NCBI GenBank assembly: GCA_019635755.1 | Contig: JAHBYW010000001.1 | Location: 1-64,000, forward strand | Direction: 5' to 3' | DNA: 64,000 bases | From: Rhizobiaceae bacterium | Lineage (GTDB): Bacteria; Pseudomonadota; Alphaproteobacteria; Rhizobiales; Rhizobiaceae | Shown here: positions 29,894 through 38,547 of the stretch, in pieces | Position numbering within the stretch: the stretch's first letter is position 1 | Layout of the letters: the number at the start of each line of letters is the position of its first letter | Notes under the pieces: model-generated | The model's input: the letters and a program-made list of their open reading frames with translations, nothing else | The model's database searches: none | Told to the model about the DNA's origin: nothing | Made by a program: the position numbers and the translations under genes

Positions 29894-30025
29894 CGGGGGG
29901 AACTCCAAACTGGGCGCTGACTTAGGCCGAACCGGCCGTTCCCGCAAGCGCATCCACGCTCCCGGCCCCTCCAACAGGGCAGCCATGCGAAGGGCGCAAG
30001 CCAGGCGACTTCGAGACGCCCAGAC

Positions 30026-30643
30026 CTAAAGTCCCTGCTCGTGTGCCTCCGCCAACCGGGCCGCGTAGCGCGCCATGGTGTCGACCTCGAGGTTGACGAG
30101 GTCGCCGGCCTGGCGATCACCCCAGGTGGTCACTGCAAGCGAATGGCGGATGAGCAGCACGTCGAACCGGGTCCCGGCCACGCGGTTGACCGTGAGCGAC
30201 GTGCCGTCCAGCGCCACCGAGCCCTTCGGCGCGATGAACTTCGCCAGCTCACGCGGCGCCTCGAGCTTGAAGCGGACCGCCTCGCCCTCGTCCTCGCGCG
30301 CTACGATCGTCGCCATGCCGTCGACATGGCCGGACACGATGTGCCCGCCCAGTTCGTCGCCGATTTTCAGCGCACGCTCGAGGTTGATGCGGGTTCCGAT
30401 GGACCAGCCGGACGCACTCGTCAGTCGCAGCGCCTCTTCCCACGCTTCGACCTCGAACCAGCGGGCATTGCTGCCGACCTCCGGCAGGGACGTAACCGTC
30501 AGGCAGACGCCGGCGCAGGAGATCGACGCGCCCAGCGCGATCGTCGCCGGCTCGTAGATCGTCTCGATGCGCAGACGCACACCTTCCGCCAATTGCGAGA
30601 CGGAGGCGACGGTGCCGATATCGGTGACGATCCCTGTGAACAT
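30026..30643 (-). CDS. ribE: riboflavin synthase alpha subunit
   Basis: This 205-residue trimeric enzyme dismutates lumazine to riboflavin. Two lumazine-binding repeats are visible, starting MFTGIVTDIGTV and GGHIVSGHVDGMA. The substrate-binding CAGVCLTV and VALDGTSLTVN loops are present. Its ATG follows the ribD stop directly (TGAATG). No FMN riboswitch fold was seen upstream of any rib gene in this window. Confidence 0.95.
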   Translation of the reverse strand: MFTGIVTDIGTVASVSQLAEGVRLRIETIYEPATIALGASISCAGVCLTVTSLPEVGSNARWFEVEAWEEALRLTSASGWSIGTRINLERALKIGDELGGHIVSGHVDGMATIVAREDEGEAVRFKLEAPRELAKFIAPKGSVALDGTSLTVNRVAGTRFDVLLIRHSLAVTTWGDRQAGDLVNLEVDTMARYAARLAEAHEQGL

Positions 30644-31768
30644 TCAGGCTACCCTCACCCATTCGATGCAGCGGTCGCCGCCGAACCGGAGCTCCGGCCG
30701 CGGCGCATGGAAGCCCTCCGGCACCCGGCTCGGCGTCAGCGGGCAATCGATTCCGTCGGCTCCGACCGCCTGCTCGCCGACGAAGAGCAGGATGCGGTCG
30801 ACCAGCCCCTCCGCCAGGAAGGACGCGGCGACTTCCGCGCCTCCTTCCACCATGACGCTGGAGAGGCCGCGGCCGGCAAGATCCTCAAGCAGTTCCGGCA
30901 AGGCGATCCTGCCCTCGAACGAGTCCGTCGCAATGAAACCCGCACCCGCCGCCTCGAGCGCCGCACGCCGGCCCGCGTCGGGGTGCTGGCCGCAGGCGAG
31001 CAGGAGCGGAACGGCGCGCGCGGTCTGCGCCAGGCGGGAGGTCACCGGCAGCCGCAGCGCCTGGTCGAGCGCGATGCGAACCGGCGAACGTGCTTCCAAC
31101 CCAGGCAACCGCACCGTCAGGAGCGGATCGTCGGCCAGTGCCGTGCCGATGCCGACCAGGATCGCATCGCTCTCGGCGCGAAGCAGGTGCACCTGCCGGC
31201 GCGCGATCTCCCCGGTGATCGCAACCTGGCCGGCGCCCCGGCGACCGATCTTGCCGTCGGCCGAAACCGCAAGCTTCAGAGTCACTTCCGCCCGCTTTCT
31301 CGACGACCGAGTCAGATAGGCAGACATCGCATCGGCGGCTTCGTTCGCCAGAACATTCTCGACGACCTCGATGCCAGCGGCGCGGAGGATCGCGTAGCCG
31401 CGTCCCGAGACTCGCGGATCGGGGTCACTGGCCCCGCCGACGACCCGCGAGACGCCCGCCGCCACCAGGGCATCCGCACAGGGCGGCGTGCGGCCGTGAT
31501 GGGCGCAGGGCTCCAGCGTCACATAGGCCGTCGCGCCGCGCGCCAGCGCTCCCGCCTCCGCAAGCGCCTCGGTCTCCGCGTGCGGGCGGCCGCCAAGGGC
31601 GGTGACGCCGCGTCCGATGATCACTGGGCCATGCCCGTCCTCGCGGACGATCAGCGTGCCCACCGAGGGATTGGTCGCGGTCAGGCCCATATGCTTGCGC
31701 GACAGCCGGATCGCCGCCGCCATGTAGCGGCGGTCGGCCGCCTCCCCGCCGGAGCCCTGGCCGGCCAT
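30644..31768 (-). CDS. ribD: bifunctional deaminase/reductase RibD
   Basis: This 374-residue two-domain enzyme covers the deamination and reduction steps of the pyrimidine branch. The N-terminal zinc deaminase has HAETEALAEAG and TLEPCAHHGRTPPCADAL. The C-terminal reductase has LKLAVSADGKIGR and VMVEGGAEVAASFL. It lies 3 bases after nrdR and abuts ribE. Confidence 0.95.
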   Translation of the reverse strand: MAGQGSGGEAADRRYMAAAIRLSRKHMGLTATNPSVGTLIVREDGHGPVIIGRGVTALGGRPHAETEALAEAGALARGATAYVTLEPCAHHGRTPPCADALVAAGVSRVVGGASDPDPRVSGRGYAILRAAGIEVVENVLANEAADAMSAYLTRSSRKRAEVTLKLAVSADGKIGRRGAGQVAITGEIARRQVHLLRAESDAILVGIGTALADDPLLTVRLPGLEARSPVRIALDQALRLPVTSRLAQTARAVPLLLACGQHPDAGRRAALEAAGAGFIATDSFEGRIALPELLEDLAGRGLSSVMVEGGAEVAASFLAEGLVDRILLFVGEQAVGADGIDCPLTPSRVPEGFHAPRPELRFGGDRCIEWVRVA

Positions 31769-31771
31769 CGG

Positions 31772-32236
31772 CTAACGCGGGTCCTCTTCGCCCCGCAACT
31801 CGCCCAGCACGTCGTGGAAATCCTTGGGTTCGCGGAAATTGCGATAGACGGACGCAAACCGCACATAGGCCACGTCGTCCAGCGACTTCAGCGCTTCCAT
31901 CACGAGCCGGCCGACCTCGGCTGATGCAACCTCGGTCTCGCCCGAGCTTTCGAGCTGCCGGACTATGCCGGTCACGGCGCGTTCGATGCGCTCCGGATCG
32001 ACGTTGCGCTTGCGGCAAGCGATCTCGATGGAGCGCGCCAGCTTGTCCCGGTCGAACGGCACCTTGCGCCCCGACTTCTTGACGACCACGAGGTCGCGCA
32101 GCTGCACGCGCTCGAACGTGGTGAAGCGGCCGCCGCACACCGGACAGACCCGGCGCCTGCGGATAGCCGCGCCGTCCTCGGCCGGACGGGAATCCTTCAC
32201 CTGGGTGTCTTCTGACTGGCAGTAGGGACAGCGCAT
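31772..32236 (-). CDS. nrdR: transcriptional repressor NrdR
   Basis: This 154-residue ATP/dATP-sensing repressor acts on ribonucleotide reductase genes. It has a four-Cys zinc ribbon (MRCPYCQ and [14 protein letters not shown]) and an ATP-cone domain ([21 protein letters not shown]). It is cotranscribed with ribD. A toxin-antitoxin pair separates it from glyA, its usual rhizobial neighbour. Confidence 0.96.
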   Translation of the reverse strand: MRCPYCQSEDTQVKDSRPAEDGAAIRRRRVCPVCGGRFTTFERVQLRDLVVVKKSGRKVPFDRDKLARSIEIACRKRNVDPERIERAVTGIVRQLESSGETEVASAEVGRLVMEALKSLDDVAYVRFASVYRNFREPKDFHDVLGELRGEEDPR

Positions 32237-32245
32237 GAAGGTGAC

Positions 32246-32653
32246 TCAGATGGTTGGAGGCGCAATCAGGATGACGGTCGGAAAATAGGTGCGATACCGG
32301 CTCGGGTCGCGGGTTAGGAGTGGGATTTCAAGAACGGCAGCCTGCGCGCCAATGAAAAAGTCTGGCAGTACGCCGGTCCTTACACCATCGAGCGCGCGGT
32401 AGCGCGCAAAAGCCTTTCCCGCAAGAAACAAACTGGGCGGCGCAAGCGGCAGACGTTCCAAACCACTGCCTCGGACGAACTCGTCAACCAGTTCGATGGT
32501 CGAGAAGCGTACCGACAACTCCGCGTAAATAACGTCATTGATGAAGACGGGTCCAGCGGTCGCCGCTCTCCCAAGGGCGAGCTTTGACCAGTCAACCCAT
32601 ACAGGATCGGCGGTTATGAGATCAAACAGGACATTGGTGTCGACGAGCGTCAA
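32246..32653 (-). CDS. vapC: PIN-domain toxin, VapC-type
   Basis: This 135-residue putative ribonuclease keeps the four acidic catalytic residues: Asp5 in LVDTNVLFDL, Glu45 in DVIYAELS, Asp98 in LPDFFIG and Asp116 in LLTRDPSRY. The ATG overlaps the antitoxin stop (ATGA). Targets of VapC enzymes are usually tRNA or rRNA; the target here is not known. Confidence 0.9.
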   Translation of the reverse strand: MTLVDTNVLFDLITADPVWVDWSKLALGRAATAGPVFINDVIYAELSVRFSTIELVDEFVRGSGLERLPLAPPSLFLAGKAFARYRALDGVRTGVLPDFFIGAQAAVLEIPLLTRDPSRYRTYFPTVILIAPPTI

Positions 32654-32889
32654 TCTTCACCACGCAGCATCGCCATGAGTTCGTCGGTCGTCAGCCCCGG
32701 TCCGGCAAAGCCCACATATTTCGCGAAGCGATTGGGCGCAGGCTTCAGCTGGCCATCAGCTCGCTTGAGCACGATCTCGCCATTTGCTTCGAACTTGAAA
32801 TCGACCTTGCTGCCGGGCCGGATGCCAAGCCGCTCACGGACATCCTTGGGAATCGTCACCTGCCCTTTGCTCGTGACGGTGGTACTCAT
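32650..32889 (-). CDS. vapB: AbrB/SpoVT-type antitoxin
   Basis: This 79-residue swapped-hairpin DNA-binding protein has STTVTSKGQVTIPKDVRERL and a C-terminal toxin-wrapping tail (AGPGLTTDELMAMLRGED). It should neutralise the PIN toxin and repress the operon. The start has CCGGAGG five to six bases upstream, and a perfect inverted repeat lies just before it. Confidence 0.9.
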   Translation of the reverse strand: MSTTVTSKGQVTIPKDVRERLGIRPGSKVDFKFEANGEIVLKRADGQLKPAPNRFAKYVGFAGPGLTTDELMAMLRGED

Positions 32890-32898
32890 AGAGCCTCC

Positions 32899-32928
32899 GG
32901 TAATACCCACTCAATCGAAGGTATTACC
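32899..32928 (-). promoter_or_regulatory. probable VapB operator
   Basis: GGTAATACC (32899-32907) and GGTATTACC (32920-32928) are exact reverse complements with 12 bases between them, so their centres are 21 bp or two helical turns apart. The site lies 9-39 bases before the antitoxin start and includes a TAATAC -10-like word, ideal for autorepression. Confidence 0.75.
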
Positions 32929-32986
32929 AAGAGCGTAGGAAAGCAAGAAACCAAGCTTTCTTCACAAGGAACAAGGCGCGGGCAAC

Positions 32987-34291
32987 TCAGCCCATATAGG
33001 AATAGAGCGGGAACCGGTCCGTCAGCGCCACGACCTTCTGCTTCACCGCCGCCTCGACCGCCGCGTTGCCCTCGTCCGAATTGGCGACCTTCAGGCCGTC
33101 CAGAACCTCGGCGATCAGCTTGCCGATCTCCCGGAACTCGGCCTGGCCGAAGCCGCGCGTCGTTCCGGCCGGCGTGCCGAGCCGCACGCCCGAGGTCACG
33201 AACGGCTTCTCCGGGTCGAACGGGATGCCGTTCTTGTTGCAGGTGATGTTGGCGCGGCCGAGCGCGGCTTCGGCGCGCTTGCCAGTGGCGTTCTTGGGCC
33301 TGAGATCCACCAGCATCAGATGGTTGTCCGTGCCGCCCGAGACGATGTCGAGCCCGGTCTCCTTCAGGCTCGATGCCAGCGCCTTGGCGTTCGCCACGAT
33401 GTCAGCGGCATAGGTCCTGAATTCGGGCCTCAGCGCCTCACCGAACGCAACAGCCTTGGCGGCGATGACGTGCATGAGCGGTCCGCCCTGCAGGCCGGGG
33501 AATACCGCCGAGTTCATTTTCTTGGCGATATCCTCGTCATTGGTCAGGATCATGCCGCCGCGCGGGCCGCGCAGCGATTTGTGCGTGGTGGTGGTGACTA
33601 CGTGGGCATGCGGCAGCGGCGACGGGTGCTGGCCGCCAGCGACGAGGCCGGCGATATGGGCCATGTCGACCATCAGATAGGCACCGACCGAGTCCGCGAT
33701 CTCGCGGAACCGCTTCCAGTCCCAGACGCGCGAATAGGCGGTGCCGCCGGCGATGATGAGCTTCGGCTTGCTCTCCTTCGCGACCCGCTCCACCTCGTCG
33801 AGGTCGAGCAGATGGTCGTCGCGGCGCACGCCGTAGGACACGACCTTGAACCACTTGCCGCTCATGTTGACCGGCGATCCGTGCGTCAGGTGGCCGCCCG
33901 AATTCAGGTCGAGCCCCATGAACGTGTCGCCGGGCTGGAGAAGCGCCAGGAACACCGCCTGGTTCATCTGGCTGCCGGAGTTGGGCTGGACGTTGGCGAA
34001 GTTGCAGCCGAACAGCTTCTTGGCGCGCTCGATCGCCAGTTCCTCGGCGATGTCCACGAATTGGCAGCCGCCGTAGTAGCGCTTGCCGGGATAGCCCTCG
34101 GCATATTTGTTGGTGAGGATCGACCCCTGCGCCTCCAGCACCGCGCGCGAGACGATGTTCTCCGACGCGATTAGCTCGATCTCGTGGCGCTGCCGGCCGA
34201 GTTCCTTGCCGATGACGTCGAAGATCTCCGGATCGCTGTCGGCGAGGGTTCGCGTGAAGAACGCGTCCGAAGCGGCGGTCGCAGTTGCCAT
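32987..34291 (-). CDS. glyA: serine hydroxymethyltransferase
   Basis: This 434-residue PLP enzyme interconverts serine and glycine with tetrahydrofolate. Visible features are [25 protein letters not shown], the PLP-lysine region [14 protein letters not shown] and the C-terminal [14 protein letters not shown]. The start MATATAASD has AAGGA 8 bases upstream. It normally heads the glyA-nrdR-rib-nusB run, here split by the toxin-antitoxin pair. Confidence 0.96.
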   Translation of the reverse strand: MATATAASDAFFTRTLADSDPEIFDVIGKELGRQRHEIELIASENIVSRAVLEAQGSILTNKYAEGYPGKRYYGGCQFVDIAEELAIERAKKLFGCNFANVQPNSGSQMNQAVFLALLQPGDTFMGLDLNSGGHLTHGSPVNMSGKWFKVVSYGVRRDDHLLDLDEVERVAKESKPKLIIAGGTAYSRVWDWKRFREIADSVGAYLMVDMAHIAGLVAGGQHPSPLPHAHVVTTTTHKSLRGPRGGMILTNDEDIAKKMNSAVFPGLQGGPLMHVIAAKAVAFGEALRPEFRTYAADIVANAKALASSLKETGLDIVSGGTDNHLMLVDLRPKNATGKRAEAALGRANITCNKNGIPFDPEKPFVTSGVRLGTPAGTTRGFGQAEFREIGKLIAEVLDGLKVANSDEGNAAVEAAVKQKVVALTDRFPLYSYMG

Positions 34292-34465
34292 GGCGATAGT
34301 CCTTGCGGTGGGGAAGCGGTTGGCGCGGGCCATTAGCACAGGCCGTCAGGCTCTACCACGTTCGCGCCGCGAAATTTGCTGGCCGCTTTGCGGCAGCGCT
34401 CGAAGTCTCGATACCCGGACGAAAAGATGCTGTATTCGCCGTCAGTTCCAGACTCCGGGCGGCGC

Positions 34466-35407
34466 ATGGCACCGAAGCAGATCTTCATCAGCCACACCAA
34501 GCAGGAAGCTGCGATCGCGCTTATCCTCAAGCGCTTCATCGACACGCAGTTCGCCGAGAACGTCGGCACATTCGTGAGCGCTACCGACATCGCGGGCGGC
34601 GTCCAGTGGCTGCGGGCCGTGGAGGCGGCACTGCGCGGCGCCGACCTTGTGATCGTCCTCTGCAGCCCGCGTTCAGTACGAAAGCCGTGGGTGCTGTTCG
34701 AAGCCGGAGGAGCGTGGGCGCGGGAACGGCCGCTGCTGCCGATCTGCCATTCCGGCTTGGCGGTATCCGACCTGATAAGCCCGCTGTCGTCGTTCCAGGC
34801 CATATCGCTAGACGCCGCCGACTTCGCCCCGCGCTTCTACCGATCGATCGGCGAGATGATCTCGATCCCGATGCCGCGCGCTGCCCATGAACTCGCCGCG
34901 CTCTCTGCGTCTGTGAAGGCAGAGGCGCAAGCCGTCGCCGCCCACCACAACGTGTTCGTGTCTGCCCCCATGTCGTCGCTCGCGAACTATGCGTCGTTCC
35001 GCAAGTCTCTCCAGCCCGCGCTGGATTCGCTGCGCCGGCACGACGCACTCGCCAACTACTACTTTTCCGGTGTCGGTTTCGCCAAGCCGAGCCAATTCGA
35101 CGAGCAGACCGTGGGAATGCAGCGCGACTTCAATGCGCTGGCGAACAGCGACAGGTACATGCTCGTCCTGCCCGAGAAGATCGCCAGCGGGGTGCTCGTC
35201 GAGGCGGGCTTCGCGCTGGCGAAGGGCATCCCGTCCGTCCTCTTCGTGACCGATCCGGATCACCTGCCCTATGCGCTGCGGGAGATCGGACAGATATCGA
35301 CGTCGACGCGCATCGTCCGCTTCAAGACGATCAAGGACATCGCGACGGTGATCGAGCGAAACGGGCCGGCATTGTGGCCGTACAATTGGGGCAAGGCCTA
35401 TGAGTAG
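34466..35407 (+). CDS. TIR-domain protein with C-terminal nucleoside deoxyribosyltransferase-like domain
   Basis: This 313-residue protein has two parts. Residues 3-135 form a TIR domain: KQIFISHTKQ (box 1), LVIVLCSPRSV and the WVLFEAGGAW segment, where Glu79 sits in the place of the NADase catalytic Glu. Residues 160-300 resemble nucleoside 2-deoxyribosyltransferases: FVSAPMSS, QRDFNALANSDRYMLVLP and SGVLVEAGFALAKGIP, with Glu246 at the usual nucleophile position. It overlaps the next gene by 8 bases. ATG at 34427 is an alternative start. The function is inferred: an NAD or nucleotide hydrolase, possibly in phage defence or stress signalling. Confidence 0.75.
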   Translation: MAPKQIFISHTKQEAAIALILKRFIDTQFAENVGTFVSATDIAGGVQWLRAVEAALRGADLVIVLCSPRSVRKPWVLFEAGGAWARERPLLPICHSGLAVSDLISPLSSFQAISLDAADFAPRFYRSIGEMISIPMPRAAHELAALSASVKAEAQAVAAHHNVFVSAPMSSLANYASFRKSLQPALDSLRRHDALANYYFSGVGFAKPSQFDEQTVGMQRDFNALANSDRYMLVLPEKIASGVLVEAGFALAKGIPSVLFVTDPDHLPYALREIGQISTSTRIVRFKTIKDIATVIERNGPALWPYNWGKAYE

Positions 35408-35891
35408 CAGCGTCGCCGCGATTCACGCCCACTTCGTCGCGCGCCGACTGACGCTCTCCACCGCGGAAAGCCTCACGGGCGGCAATATCCAGGCAGCGAT
35501 CACGGCGCAGTCCGGGGCGTCCAGATTCTTTCTCGGAGGCGTCACCGCCTACACCATCCCCGTCAAGGCGAAGATACTCGGGATCGACAGGGCGATGGCG
35601 GAGGCATGCAATGCAGTCTCGGCCGAAGTGGCGGAGCAGATGGCGATGGGTGCCTGCAGGGTCTTCGGAAGCGACGTGGCGATCGCGACAACGGGCTATG
35701 CCGAGCCCGCTCCCGAAGCGGGAGTGGAGCAGCCTTTTGCCCATGTCGCGATCTGGCGCGAGGGGCGCGCGGCGCCGCTTGCCAGCGAGACCTTTCGCGG
35801 CGCGGGTCTCAGCCGCAGCGCCATGCAGCGCGAGACGACAGACGCCGCCGTCGACGCGCTAGCCGCCCTCATCCGCAAAGGCTCGATCTAG
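35400..35891 (+). CDS. CinA C-terminal-type amidohydrolase (PncC-like)
   Basis: This 163-residue protein is the stand-alone CinA C-terminal domain, known in PncC as a nicotinamide-nucleotide deamidase. The active-site motif STAESLTGG with Ser24, GASRFFLGGVTAYTIPVKAK and NAVSAEVAEQMAMGA are kept. The usual TGIAGP motif reads TGYAEPAPEAGVEQP, a clear variant. It is translationally coupled to the TIR gene, so the two products probably work together on NAD-derived nucleotides. No COG1058 N-terminal domain is present. Confidence 0.8.
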   Translation: MSSSVAAIHAHFVARRLTLSTAESLTGGNIQAAITAQSGASRFFLGGVTAYTIPVKAKILGIDRAMAEACNAVSAEVAEQMAMGACRVFGSDVAIATTGYAEPAPEAGVEQPFAHVAIWREGRAAPLASETFRGAGLSRSAMQRETTDAAVDALAALIRKGSI

Positions 35892-35916
35892 ACGCGGCGC
35901 AACCGCCACGTCGCCC

Positions 35917-37170
35917 TTACAGCGACGAGGTGATCTGCAACTCGTCGACGCCGTCGCGGCCGTATATATCGTCGCGGAAATGCACCACGGCATCGCCGGT
36001 CGACCAGGCCGACACGTAGGTGAAGTAGACCGGCACCGGATTGGTCACCGGAACCGGCGTGTTCACGCCGCTCGCAATCGTCTGCTCGAACCGCTGGCGG
36101 TTCCAGCCCGCCGTGTCGCGCAGGATCCAGGTCACCAAGTCGCGCACGTTCTGGACGCGCACGCAGCCAGACGAGTCGAAGCGCAGCAGCTTGCCGAACA
36201 GGCTCTGCGTCGGGGTGTCGTGCATGTAGGTCGCATGCTCGTTCGGGAAGTTGATCTTCACCGAAGCCATGGCGTTGATCTTGCCGGGATCCTGGCGGAA
36301 ACGGTACTTCACCGCCTCTTCCGTCGACCAGTCAACCGTCGCCGGATCGACTTCCGTCCCGTCCGGCGCGAGCAGCCGGATGTGGTTGTTGGTCAGGTAC
36401 ATCGGATCCTTGCGCATCAGCGGGATGATGTCCTTGCGGACGATCGATTCCGGCGCGTTCCAGTACGGATTGACGATGATCTCGTTGATCTTGGAGTTCA
36501 GGATCGGGGTCTGGCGGTCGATCTTGCCGACGATGGCCGTGTGGCGCGACACGACGCGGTTGCCCTCGACGGCCTCGATCTGCGCCGCCGGAATGTTGAC
36601 CATGACGAACCGGTCGCCGAGATAGCCCGACATCGAACGCAGGCGGACCAGGTTGGTCTCCAGCTGGCCGAGGCGCACCGGCGCAGACACGTTTATCGCC
36701 TTGAAGCTGTACTCGCCCATGATGCCATCGGCCGGAAGACCGTGGCGCGCCTGGAAGCGCTTCACGGCGGCGTCGACATAGGTGTCGAACGCCTCGCTGA
36801 TGCCGGCCTGGGTCGAGAGGTCGCCGGATACCATCAGGCGCTTGCGAAGCGGCACCACGTCGGCGTCGACATTGCCCAGCCGGAGCTTCTTGTTGGCCGG
36901 CACGGGAGCCCAGCCGCCGCGAGACACGATGCCGGAATAGGTGCCGATGGCCTGTTCGATGTAGGAAACCGTCTGCGGACTGAAGATCGGCAGCGTCGAC
37001 GCCACCTTGCCGCCCTGGCTGGCGCGTGCGTCGAACTGGTCGCTCCAATTGCCGCGCATCTGAGATTTCAGGATGTCGCCGATGACGTCCTGCGCGCTGG
37101 CACTGCGGGAGACCATCGCCGCGGCGACGGCCGAGACACCGGTCAGGAAGGTTCGGCGGGATGTCTTCAT
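35917..37170 (-). CDS. ldtP: periplasmic L,D-transpeptidase (YkuD family)
   Basis: This 417-residue protein has a twin-arginine-like signal (SRRTFLTGVSAVAAAM), a peptidoglycan-binding helix set (AVKRFQARHGLPADGIMGE) and a YkuD catalytic domain. That domain has the HDTPTQSLFGK His motif and RFDSSGCVRVQN Cys motif. It should form 3-3 crosslinks or modify peptidoglycan. The gene name follows its position beside the MarR-type regulator LdtR, as in Liberibacter and rhizobia. ATG at 37176 is an alternative start. Confidence 0.88.
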   Translation of the reverse strand: MKTSRRTFLTGVSAVAAAMVSRSASAQDVIGDILKSQMRGNWSDQFDARASQGGKVASTLPIFSPQTVSYIEQAIGTYSGIVSRGGWAPVPANKKLRLGNVDADVVPLRKRLMVSGDLSTQAGISEAFDTYVDAAVKRFQARHGLPADGIMGEYSFKAINVSAPVRLGQLETNLVRLRSMSGYLGDRFVMVNIPAAQIEAVEGNRVVSRHTAIVGKIDRQTPILNSKINEIIVNPYWNAPESIVRKDIIPLMRKDPMYLTNNHIRLLAPDGTEVDPATVDWSTEEAVKYRFRQDPGKINAMASVKINFPNEHATYMHDTPTQSLFGKLLRFDSSGCVRVQNVRDLVTWILRDTAGWNRQRFEQTIASGVNTPVPVTNPVPVYFTYVSAWSTGDAVVHFRDDIYGRDGVDELQITSSL

Positions 37171-37401
37171 CGGCATTCCAGACGTTTTCTGAGCTTCGTT
37201 TGGGCGGCTTCCGGCGGAACCTAGCGGGAGCGGTCTTAACAAACCGCCAACCATACCGTTCGTTCCACTGCCGGCAACCGCCGAGCGTCCCTCGAACGGC
37301 GCCACAAGGACGCGCGCTCTCATGCTTCGGGTAAGTCATCCGAATATGGCGGCAACGTGACCAAAGCCCGGCGCGGCCGGCCTGGCGCAACCGCAAACGC
37401 A

Positions 37402-37428
37402 AAACCGGCGCCAGGGTGGCGCCGGTTT
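37402..37428 (-). terminator. terminator after ldtR
   Basis: AAACCGGCGCCA and TGGCGCCGGTTT form a perfect 12-bp stem around GGG. On the minus strand it continues into GGTTTTGCG. It lies 38 bases after the ldtR stop and also isolates ldtP. The rest of 37171-37465 shows only TTAAC-rich DNA near 37234 and no gene. Confidence 0.8.
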
Positions 37429-37465
37429 GCAACAGTCTCCCGAGCCAGCCGCGCCGGCGGGTCGA

Positions 37466-37981
37466 CTACATACGGTACGCGATCGAGTCGTTCCAGAAGC
37501 GATCGAGGCGCTGGAGTGCCCGGTTCATCTGGCGGAACTCCTCCGGCGACAGTCCGCCGACCTGCTCGATCGAGCCGATGTGGCGGTCGTAGAGGCGGGC
37601 CACCACCTCTGCGATGGCCTGGCCCTTCGGAGTCAGGCTCACCCGGACCGACCGGCGGTCGATGCGCGAGCGCTGGTGGTTGATGAAGCCCAGGTCCACC
37701 AGCTTCTTCAGATTGTACGAGACGTTGGAGCCGAGATAGTACCCGCGCGAACGCAGTTCGCCCGCCGTCAGTTCCGCGTTGCCGATGTTGAACAGCAGCA
37801 GCGCCTGGATCGCGTTGATGTCGCTGCGGGCGCTGCGGTCGAACTCGTCCTTGATGACGTCCAGCAGACGGCGATGGAGCCGCTCGACCAGCTGCAGGGA
37901 TTCCAGGTAGAGCGAGCGGATCGCATCCTTGCGATCATCGCTCGCGGCAGCGGGCTTCGCCGCCTGACGCGGATTGATCAT
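37466..37981 (-). CDS. ldtR: MarR-type winged-helix regulator LdtR
   Basis: This 171-residue regulator has the wing-helix core: ALLLFNIGNAELTAGELRSR, NVSYNLKKLVDLGFINHQRS and DRRSVRVSLTPKGQAIAEVV. LdtR is known to control an L,D-transpeptidase, matching the downstream ldtP-like gene. The start MINPRQAAK has GAGAGG upstream. Its 5' region contains TTAAC-type words that could be its own operator, but I cannot define one. Confidence 0.88.
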   Translation of the reverse strand: MINPRQAAKPAAASDDRKDAIRSLYLESLQLVERLHRRLLDVIKDEFDRSARSDINAIQALLLFNIGNAELTAGELRSRGYYLGSNVSYNLKKLVDLGFINHQRSRIDRRSVRVSLTPKGQAIAEVVARLYDRHIGSIEQVGGLSPEEFRQMNRALQRLDRFWNDSIAYRM

Positions 37982-38127
37982 TGTCTTTGCCTCTCGTTTG
38001 TCGCCCGGTGATTGTTTTTTGTTCTCACCTTGGCGATCACCATACGGAGGACAGCTAAAATTCGACTTAAACGCCAGCCTTAACAGGGCCTTACGGCCGT
38101 CCGCCTGCAAGGATCGTTAAGGTCGGG

Positions 38128-38547
38128 TTAGCGGAAGGGACGCTTTTCGAAATAAATCACGACCCGCAGGATCGCGTAGAGGAGCGCAACGGCCGCGTGG
38201 GCGCCCACGATCAGCCAGTTCTCGCCGAACAGATCGGGGAATCCGGCATACATGACGATCTCGATCGCCGCGCAGATGAACCACATCACCGGCCCCCAGG
38301 ACGTCAGCATCCAGAGGCCGATGGAGGCTACGGGGAAGATGGCGGCGAGCGTGACGGCCGTGACCTGCCAGTGGACCGGCATCAGATCGAAGCGCCAGAG
38401 CGGGCCTTCGTAGACGCCGATCAGCCGGATCCAGTAGAGGACGCCGAAGGCCAGACAGTACACCGCCGCGACGCGCTGGAGCCAGAAGAACAGGACCTCC
38501 GCGAAGGACGGCACCAGCTGCCGCGACTGCAGTCCCCCTTCGGTCAC
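38128..38547 (-). CDS. DUF6163 family membrane protein
   Basis: This protein of about 139 residues has four hydrophobic helices: VAAVYCLAFGVLYWIRLIGV, VTAVTLAAIFPVASIGLWML, GPVMWFICAAIEIVMYAGF and VGAHAAVALLYAILRVVIYF. It matches a rhizobial family usually next to ldtR; function is unknown. The start is taken as GTG overlapping the upstream stop (GTGA); a TTG two codons earlier is an alternative. Confidence 0.75.
   Translation of the reverse strand: MTEGGLQSRQLVPSFAEVLFFWLQRVAAVYCLAFGVLYWIRLIGVYEGPLWRFDLMPVHWQVTAVTLAAIFPVASIGLWMLTSWGPVMWFICAAIEIVMYAGFPDLFGENWLIVGAHAAVALLYAILRVVIYFEKRPFR

Noticed and set aside
29894-30025. FMN riboswitch near the riboflavin genes
   Set aside because: No conserved FMN aptamer segments are seen in this gap or before ribD.
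34466-35891. Thoeris or CBASS assignment for the TIR operon
   Set aside because: No SIR2/SLOG ThsA, cyclase, Cap2/Cap3 or SAVED gene is present nearby.
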